In this document: one piece after another, positions 1-4,878 of the stretch | Numbering within the stretch: the stretch's first letter is position 1 | Layout of the letters: the number at the start of each line of letters is the position of its first letter | Origin: Methanothrix sp. | GTDB taxonomy: Archaea; Halobacteriota; Methanosarcinia; Methanotrichales; Methanotrichaceae | Direction of reading: 5' to 3' | Assembly (NCBI GenBank): GCA_012798025.1 | Contig: JAAZNX010000105.1 | Span: forward strand, 1 to 11,432 | Length of the DNA: 11,432 bases | The notes under the pieces: model-generated | Seen by the model: only the letters and a program-made list of their open reading frames with translations | Told to the model about the DNA's origin: nothing | Databases searched by the model: none | Program-made: the position numbers and the translations under genes

Positions 1-38
1 AAAATTCCGTTATCTAGTTAAGCAAGCAGCGATCATAA

Positions 39-50
39 CCTAAGTTAGGA
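39..50 (+). promoter_or_regulatory. Palindrome overlapping the ribosome binding site of the agmatine gene
   Basis: CCTAA-G-TTAGG is a perfect 5-base palindrome around a single base. It lies 8-18 bases before the ATG, and its right arm contains the AGGA that would pair with 16S rRNA. The one-base centre cannot form an RNA hairpin, so if it matters it would be as a protein binding site on DNA. Chance occurrence is quite possible. Confidence 0.25.
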
Positions 51-56
51 AAGAGC

Positions 57-2018
57 ATGCATGAGCACAAGGTAACTGTGGGCTTGATTCAGACCTCTGT
101 TTCAGAGGACCTCAATCAAAACCTTGAAAAGACTGTTTCAAAAGTTGAGTGGGCCATTGCCAGGGGGGCCAAGATCATCTGCCTTCAGGAACTTTATAGA
201 ATGCGCTACTTCCCGCAGTGGGAGATGAAGGACGTGTTCGGCCTTGCAGAGACAATTCCAGGGGAGTCGACGGCAGTCTTCTCAGATATAGCAAAAAAAA
301 ATGAGGTGGTGATAATAGTGCCTGTCTTCGAGAAGGACGAGACAGGTTACTATAATTCCGTTGCAGTCATAGATGCAGACGGAAGCCTGCAAAAGACCTA
401 CCGTAAGGTCCACATCCCCCACGATCCCATGTTTTATGAGAAGAACTATTTCACAGCAGGCGAGGAGTTCCAGGTTTACGAGACCCGATATGGTAGGTTC
501 GCAGTGCTCATCTGCTACGACCAGTGGTTCCCTGAAGCTGCCCGTGTTGTCGCTTTGCGAGGAGCCCAAATAATATTCTATCCCACGGCCATCGGCTGGA
601 TTGTAGGCGAGGAGAATCCGGACGAGGGCGACTGGCATGATGCTTGGGAGACTGTCCAGCGCAGCCACGCAATCACAAACAGTGTGTGCGTTGCGACTGT
701 TAACCGCGTTGGCCTGGAGGATGGCCAAAATTTTTGGGGAAGCTCTTTTGTATGCGACTCCTTCGGCAATGTTCTGGCCAAAGCAAGCGATAAGGAGGAA
801 GAGGTTCTCGTGGCAGAGCTCGACCTGGCCCAGAACGAAGCCGTGCGAGAGGGCTGGGGCTTCTTTTGCAACCGGCGGCCAGACACCTATTGGCCCCTGA
901 TCGAGATGGTGCAGGAAAAGGGGACGAGAGGACCGGGCTCAGGCAAAAAGGCAACAGGAAAGAGCCTATGCCTCGAGGACACACCGCGCCAACTGGGCTA
1001 TCACATGCCTGCTGAATGGGAGAGGCACGATGCCATTTGGCTCTCTTGGCCTTATGACCTGGACAGCTTCCCGCAGATCGAGAAGGTAGAGATGGCTTAC
1101 GTTGACATAATCAAAGCCATCCACAGGAGCGAAATGGTAAACCTCCTGGTGAAGGACGAGCTGATGCTAGGACAGGTAGTTGAGATGCTGAGAGATGCAG
1201 CGATAGACCTTGACAAAGTCAAGTTTCACTTGATGAGCTATGCCGATGTCTGGTTCAGGGACTATGGGCCCACCTTCGTGCTCAACCGGGAAAAGGAAAG
1301 GGGGAAGGGCAGGCTGGCCATGGTCACCTGGATATTCAATGCCTGGGGCGAGAAGTATCCGGAACTGATGGCAGACGCCAGGATCTCCTGCCTCATGAAC
1401 GACGATCTGTTGCTGGATTGCTTCATGCCAGGCATAGTGCTCGAAGGCGGTTCAATCGATGTGAACGGCTGCGGAACGGTGCTGACCACTGAGCAGTGCC
1501 TCTTGAACAAGAACAGAAATCCCTCTTTGAACAAAGAAGAGATAGAGGCTTATCTGAGAGAGTATCTGGGCGTCAGCAAGGTTATCTGGCTAAAGAAGGG
1601 AATCGCTGGCGATGACACAGACGGCCACGTGGACGATGTCGCTAGGTTCGTAAATCCCAACACAGTGCTATGTGCATACGAGGACGATCCAGAAGACGAG
1701 AACTACCAGGTCCTGAAGGAGAACTACGAGCTTCTCTGCCAGGAGACGGATCAGGACGGAAATCCCCTGAAGGTCATCAAGCTGCCAATGCCCGGGTTCG
1801 TGGGCAAGGGGCGTCGACTGCCAGCGAGCTATGCCAACTTCTATATCGGAAACGATGTGGTCATGGTGCCCATGTTCGGCCACAAGAACGACAAAGTAGC
1901 GCAAAAGATCATTCAGGAGGCTTTCTCGGATAGGAAGGTCGTGGGGATCGGCTGCAAGGAGATGGTACATGGCCTTGGGACAGTGCACTGCATCAGCCTG
2001 CAGCAGCCTGCGCAGTGA
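57..2018 (+). CDS. Fused N-carbamoylputrescine amidase / agmatine deiminase
   Basis: Two complete enzymes of the agmatine-to-putrescine route sit in one cytosolic chain of 653 residues. Residues 1-286 are a nitrilase-superfamily amidase of the N-carbamoylputrescine amidase (AguB) type, with the Glu-Lys-Cys triad visible as E45 (LQELY), K117 (YRKVHIP) and C153 (ICYDQWFPE). A basic, Gly-rich linker (about 287-308) follows. Residues 309-653 are an agmatine deiminase (AguA, Porphyromonas-type peptidylarginine deiminase fold), from TPRQLGYHMPAEWERH through WFRDYGPTF (399-407), EGGSIDVNG (463-471) and DTDGHVDDVARF (520-531, His524), to the catalytic cysteine in GTVHCISLQQ (C645). Each half has about the length of the free enzyme. 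Expected chemistry is agmatine to N-carbamoylputrescine plus ammonia, then to putrescine, CO2 and ammonia. The order in the chain is the reverse of the reaction order. The ATG has AGGA 6 bases upstream. A T-rich stretch follows the stop. Domain assignment is secure; the substrate is inferred from family resemblance. Confidence 0.93.
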   Translation: MHEHKVTVGLIQTSVSEDLNQNLEKTVSKVEWAIARGAKIICLQELYRMRYFPQWEMKDVFGLAETIPGESTAVFSDIAKKNEVVIIVPVFEKDETGYYNSVAVIDADGSLQKTYRKVHIPHDPMFYEKNYFTAGEEFQVYETRYGRFAVLICYDQWFPEAARVVALRGAQIIFYPTAIGWIVGEENPDEGDWHDAWETVQRSHAITNSVCVATVNRVGLEDGQNFWGSSFVCDSFGNVLAKASDKEEEVLVAELDLAQNEAVREGWGFFCNRRPDTYWPLIEMVQEKGTRGPGSGKKATGKSLCLEDTPRQLGYHMPAEWERHDAIWLSWPYDLDSFPQIEKVEMAYVDIIKAIHRSEMVNLLVKDELMLGQVVEMLRDAAIDLDKVKFHLMSYADVWFRDYGPTFVLNREKERGKGRLAMVTWIFNAWGEKYPELMADARISCLMNDDLLLDCFMPGIVLEGGSIDVNGCGTVLTTEQCLLNKNRNPSLNKEEIEAYLREYLGVSKVIWLKKGIAGDDTDGHVDDVARFVNPNTVLCAYEDDPEDENYQVLKENYELLCQETDQDGNPLKVIKLPMPGFVGKGRRLPASYANFYIGNDVVMVPMFGHKNDKVAQKIIQEAFSDRKVVGIGCKEMVHGLGTVHCISLQQPAQ

Positions 2019-2027
2019 TGATTGCAA

Positions 2028-2041
2028 ATTTTCGTTTTTTT
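2028..2041 (+). terminator. Oligo-T terminator after the agmatine gene
   Basis: Nine bases after the TGA, the plus strand has a four-T run followed closely by a seven-T run (TTTTCGTTTTTTT). Archaeal RNA polymerase commonly ends transcription at such runs without a hairpin. The next gene has its own upstream region, which fits transcription ending here. Confidence 0.55.
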
Positions 2042-2058
2042 CAAGGCATGCCGGCGCA

Positions 2059-2095
2059 ACTTAAAGAGGTTCCAAGAGCCGCAAACATTATTTGC
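2059..2095 (+). promoter_or_regulatory. Possible promoter and small inverted repeat before the DUF166 gene
   Basis: ACTTAAAG (2059-2066) is a plausible but weak archaeal TATA element that would place the transcript start near 2086-2092. At about that point lies the inverted repeat GCAAA-CATTA-TTTGC (2081-2095), a perfect 5-base stem with a 5-base spacer that could be an operator. The preceding gene ends in a T-run, so a promoter is expected in this gap, but the box itself is not a strong match. Confidence 0.3.
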
Positions 2096-2134
2096 GTTGC
2101 AGCCCTAACACTTCTTAATTTATGTCTTGTCAGA

Positions 2135-2144
2135 GTGGTGAAGG
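2135..2144 (+). promoter_or_regulatory. Ribosome binding site that favours a TTG start
   Basis: GTGGTGAAGG contains GGTGA, complementary to the archaeal 16S rRNA 3' end, 4 bases before the TTG at 2146. It lies inside the coding region if the upstream ATG (2122) is used, so it argues for the shorter protein. Confidence 0.55.
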
Positions 2145-2145
2145 C

Positions 2146-2931
2146 TTGAAGCTGGTGGTATTCTATAATGGCGAGTTCGGTCAGCGTGTTGTAGGCAATC
2201 TCATCAACTACTCTGGTTTTTGTATATCATGCGGTGAGGCCTGCACCCAGTGCCGCAATGTCCGTCCTGGTTTTGCCGAGAACATTGTAGCCCTGGTGGA
2301 GATGCCGGATCCAGATTCTTTGGGCGATTTCATCGATGATGTAGAGCCCATGCTGCCAAAAGACATTCCTCAGGCGGACATTGCCATGGTCATCAATGTC
2401 CACCCTGACATCCTCTTTGGCATGCTTGCCAAACTAAAAGAGGCGGGCGTGAAGGGCATCATTGGCTGCTCGGAAAAACCCAAAGAACTGCCACTTGGAC
2501 AGCGAAGGCAACTCGAAGAGAAGGCAGCAGAGCTTGGGATGGAGGCGGCCTTTGCCAAGCCCTTCTGCGCCATGAGGCCTGATCCAGCCAAGCCAAACAT
2601 CTCTGCGTTCCTTGAAGCAGCAGGCATCGGGGAGCCTCTCATCGATGTGGTCGTACAAAAGAGCCGAGAGGGCAAAGACCACATTGTTGCGGCAAATGTC
2701 GTTCGCAGCGCACCATGCGGCTCAACATGGTTTGTGGCCAAGCGCCTACTGGGCCTTGAGCCGGATCAGCCCGACATTCGAGAGCGAATATCCGAGGCGC
2801 ACCACGCTTACCCCTGCACAGCCTCCATGGAAAGAGACGCAGAGCTCGGAGACACAATTCTTCACAAGGGCGGCTATATCATCCGCGATGCGGTGGAGGA
2901 TGCCTTCAAGAGAGCAAAGAGGCTTGATTGA
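2146..2931 (+). CDS. DUF166 family protein with a four-cysteine cluster
   Basis: This is an archaeal DUF166 (PF02593) protein. Members were once labelled thymidylate synthase, but the role is not established. I prefer the TTG at 2146 because a GGTGA ribosome binding site (2137-2141) lies 4 bases before it and the protein then begins directly at the first strand, KLVVFYNGEFGQRVV. The in-frame ATG at 2122 has no such site and adds eight residues (MSCQSGEG). From the TTG the protein has 261 residues. Just after the first helix it carries C-x2-C-x3-C-x2-C (C26, C29, C33, C36), spacing that suits an Fe-S cluster or zinc. More cysteines occur later in family-like motifs, SAPCGSTWFVAKRL (C191) and HHAYPCTASM (C224). 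The gene stands alone, converging on the next gene. The family call is firm; metal binding is inferred from spacing. Confidence 0.85.
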   Translation: MKLVVFYNGEFGQRVVGNLINYSGFCISCGEACTQCRNVRPGFAENIVALVEMPDPDSLGDFIDDVEPMLPKDIPQADIAMVINVHPDILFGMLAKLKEAGVKGIIGCSEKPKELPLGQRRQLEEKAAELGMEAAFAKPFCAMRPDPAKPNISAFLEAAGIGEPLIDVVVQKSREGKDHIVAANVVRSAPCGSTWFVAKRLLGLEPDQPDIRERISEAHHAYPCTASMERDAELGDTILHKGGYIIRDAVEDAFKRAKRLD

Positions 2932-2972
2932 AGAGCCCTTTTGCTGGAGAAGTTAGACATATCAAGGAAATG

Positions 2973-2979
2973 AAAAAAA
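2973..2979 (-). terminator. Oligo-T terminator of the CMD-like gene
   Basis: Seven A on the plus strand give a T7 run in the minus-strand transcript, 13-19 bases past the TAA stop. It lies in the short gap between two convergent genes, where archaeal terminators are expected. Confidence 0.5.
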
Positions 2980-2991
2980 GTTGTCTTGCTC

Positions 2992-3315
2992 TTATTTCTC
3001 TATTAATTCATACAGTATCTTCATGCCCTTGGTGAACGGCGGCATTCCGGATGTTAATAGAACTACTCTCAGAACATCCACAATCTCATCCTTGGTGATG
3101 CCGAACTCCTTCATGGCACTTATCATCTGCTTCTTTGTGGCCCTCTCATCAGAATTAGCTGCATTTATGCCCAGCGCGATCAATTTTTGAGTTTTGTAGT
3201 CTACAACCTTCCCTGTATATGCAGCCTCGTTCAGGCCTACTATCGCATTGTAGAGATCAGGATGATCCCTCTTTGTCTTTGCCATCCCTTCGCCGAAGAA
3301 TACTTCCTCTTTCAT
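2992..3315 (-). CDS. Carboxymuconolactone decarboxylase-like protein without cysteines
   Basis: This small all-helical protein (107 residues from the chosen start) belongs to the CMD/AhpD-like family. The signature region runs from KLIALGINAANSDERATKKQ through MKEFGITKDEIVDVLRVVLL to the closing GMPPFTKGM. Redox-active members carry C-x2-C at the start of the second signature helix. Here that position reads around DERAT, and the whole protein contains no cysteine, so AhpD-type peroxidase or disulfide chemistry is ruled out. I start at the ATG at 3313-3315 because AAGGTGA (3321-3327) is a fine ribosome binding site 5 bases upstream. The upstream GTG at 3322-3324 is part of that site and is unlikely to be the start. 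A TATA box and a T-run bracket the gene, so it is probably transcribed alone. The substrate is unknown. Confidence 0.82.
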   Translation of the reverse strand: MKEEVFFGEGMAKTKRDHPDLYNAIVGLNEAAYTGKVVDYKTQKLIALGINAANSDERATKKQMISAMKEFGITKDEIVDVLRVVLLTSGMPPFTKGMKILYELIEK

Positions 3316-3349
3316 TTCTTTCACCTTGCTATAGTTATGCCCTCTTACA

Positions 3350-3364
3350 TTTTATAGCTTTTTA
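3350..3364 (-). promoter_or_regulatory. TATA-box promoter of the CMD-like gene
   Basis: Read on the minus strand, TATAAAA (3356-3350) is preceded by an A-rich BRE-like stretch ending in AAAGC. A start about 25 bases downstream falls near 3328, giving a leader of roughly 13 bases that just includes the AAGGTGA ribosome binding site. This is a good geometric match to an archaeal promoter. Confidence 0.6.
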
Positions 3365-3395
3365 CACGATCATATTGCGCAGATCCTCCTGATAA

Positions 3396-3420
3396 TTTAT
3401 ATTAAGTTAAATATTATTTA
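3396..3420 (+). promoter_or_regulatory. AT-rich promoter region for the hisA-hisB unit
   Basis: TTTATATTA (3396-3404) and TTAAATATTATTTA (3407-3420) are TATA-like. A start about 25 bases further would lie near 3430-3440, leaving a leader of 20-30 bases without a clear ribosome binding site. With the opposite promoter at 3350-3364 this makes a compact divergent control region. Confidence 0.45.
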
Positions 3421-3457
3421 GATGGGCTAATAAGTTCTTTAAAGCATAAGCATCAAC

Positions 3458-4201
3458 ATGAGAGTCATGACCTTTGCTTTCTTCCCTGCCGTGGATCTTC
3501 GCGGCGGCAAATGCGTGCAGTTGGTCGGGGGCGTCCCGGGCACTGAGGTCGTGGCCCTTGACGATCCCCTGGCTCAGGCTGAGCGCTGGGCATCAGAAGG
3601 CGCTGATCATCTGCATGTAATCGACCTTGACGGGGCGATCCTGGGAAAAAGGGTTAATGCACCAATACTTGGACGGATTGTGAAGAGGCTTGAGCTTTAC
3701 ATTCAGGTAGGCGGAGGCATTCGTACGGAAGAAGATGTTGGCACCATCCTTGATCTGGGCGTCGACAGGGTGATCATGGGAACTGCCGCCCTGAAAGATC
3801 CTGACATGGTATCCAGGCTTGCCGACCGTCATGGCTCGGATAAAATCATGGTCGCTCTAGATGTAAAGAAGGGCGACGTGACCACTCAGGGTTGGCAAAA
3901 GACCCTTGGCAGGAAAGCCGTGGAACTGGGCAGGCTCTTCGAGGAGAAGGGTGCGGGCTCCATACTCTTCACCAACATCGATGTAGAGGGCCAGCAAAAG
4001 GGCATCGACATCCAGCCCACGCGCGCACTCGTGCAGGCGGTGAAGATCCCAGTTGTCGCGGCCGGTGGAGTCACGTCCATTGAGGACGTTCTGGAGCTGC
4101 GGGATGCAGGTGCTGAAGGTGCAGTGGCAGGCACCGCAATTTATACTGGAAAGCTCAGCGTGCGCCGGACCCTCGAGGCCCTCAGGAGACAAAGGACATG
4201 A
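3458..4201 (+). CDS. hisA: Phosphoribosylformimino-5-aminoimidazole carboxamide ribotide isomerase
   Basis: HisA is a (beta/alpha)8-barrel isomerase of histidine synthesis that converts ProFAR to PRFAR in the cytosol. The 247-residue chain has the usual length. Visible residues are D13 in PAVDLRGGKCVQL (catalytic base), D135 in ALDVKKGDVTTQGW (catalytic acid) and T172 in FTNID. Their relative spacing agrees with D8, D127 and T164 of the Thermotoga enzyme. The phosphate sites are VGGGIRTEEDV (84-94) and AAGGVTSIEDV (201-211) with GTAIYTG (225-231). The loop after beta-5 reads NIDVEGQQKG rather than the common DI-x-RDG. There is no obvious ribosome binding site; ATG 3467 (residue 4) is an alternative start that would match the family N-terminus slightly better. 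The last codon and stop overlap the next start as ATGA, so translation is probably coupled. The residues seen suggest an active enzyme. Confidence 0.93.
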   Translation: MRVMTFAFFPAVDLRGGKCVQLVGGVPGTEVVALDDPLAQAERWASEGADHLHVIDLDGAILGKRVNAPILGRIVKRLELYIQVGGGIRTEEDVGTILDLGVDRVIMGTAALKDPDMVSRLADRHGSDKIMVALDVKKGDVTTQGWQKTLGRKAVELGRLFEEKGAGSILFTNIDVEGQQKGIDIQPTRALVQAVKIPVVAAGGVTSIEDVLELRDAGAEGAVAGTAIYTGKLSVRRTLEALRRQRT

Positions 4202-4758
4202 GAAAAGGAGAAGCTAAAGCGGAATACAGAGGCTGCAAGGCCAGCGCCTGTCTGAATCTGGATGGTCAGGGCCTTGCCAATGTGCGCTCAGGATCGGGAT
4301 TTCTGGATCACATGCTGACCGCCATGACGAGGACCGGCTTGCTGGACCTAGAAGCCAGAGCTGATGCTGGATTTTACAGGATCGAAGCCCTGGGATCAGT
4401 TATAGGCCAAGCGCTGGATCGAAGCCTTGCGGACCGCAGCGGAATCCGGAGATATGGCTCTTCATCGGTTCCGATGGACGAGGCTCTTGCAAATGTGGCT
4501 TTAGACTTCAGCGGACGGCCCTATTTGGTGTTCAATGGTGAGCTTGCGAGCGAGAGGATAGGTGACTTAGAGGTTCAGCTTCTGAGGCCGTTCCTGGAGG
4601 CATTCTGCATGGGAGCAAGGCTGACGCTGAACGTTCGGTTTTCAGGCGAAAACGACCACCACAAAGTAGAGAGCACATTCAAGGCCCTCGGCTTCGCGAT
4701 TCGCCAGGCTGCAACAAAAGAAGGCCTTGGAGTCCCGAGCACCAAGGGCGTGATTTAA
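4198..4758 (+). CDS. hisB: HisB-like protein (imidazoleglycerol-phosphate dehydratase family) with a degenerate metal site
   Basis: The fold family is clear: SGSGFLDHMLTAM (31-43), SVIGQALDRSL (67-77), VPMDEALANVALDFSGRPYL (91-110) and NDHHKVESTFKAL (152-164) follow the HisB order over 186 residues. Family enzymes dehydrate imidazole glycerol phosphate with two Mn ions held by His and Glu. The first metal motif, normally D-x-HHTVED, reads AGFYRIEA (57-64), so both His are Phe/Tyr and only the Glu remains. The His of the ARH segment after DHML is Thr46, the His near TLH is Asn145, and the N-terminal RxTxET segment reads EYRGCKAS. Retained are H38, H154, H155 and E158. I saw no frameshift that would restore the motif. 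The start overlaps hisA by ATGA, with GGAG 9 bases upstream. It may be a diverged HisB with another job, or an inactive partner subunit. The symbol reflects family and position, not proven activity. Confidence 0.8.
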   Translation: MRKGEAKAEYRGCKASACLNLDGQGLANVRSGSGFLDHMLTAMTRTGLLDLEARADAGFYRIEALGSVIGQALDRSLADRSGIRRYGSSSVPMDEALANVALDFSGRPYLVFNGELASERIGDLEVQLLRPFLEAFCMGARLTLNVRFSGENDHHKVESTFKALGFAIRQAATKEGLGVPSTKGVI

Positions 4759-4805
4759 ATTGCAAGAGCGTAGAGTACTGAGCGGAAAAGCCGTAGTTCA
4801 CGTAA

Positions 4806-4851
4806 AGATATATCTAAGTTCAAGGACTGAAGCGGAGGAGGCCCTCTCGTG
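4806..4851 (+). promoter_or_regulatory. Promoter-like palindrome and strong ribosome binding site between convergent genes
   Basis: AGATATATCT (4806-4815) is a perfect 10-base palindrome that could serve as a TATA element. GGAGGAGG (4834-4841) is a near-ideal ribosome binding site, 7 bases before a GTG (4849). The frame opened there is only the complement of the beta-helix gene. The same stretch holds a short hairpin, GGCCC-TCTCGT-GGGCC (4840-4855), between the ends of two convergent genes, so it could instead act as a terminator or be a leftover of a lost gene. Confidence 0.25.
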
Positions 4852-4878
4852 GGCCCCTCGCTGATATCAGTCTTCATT

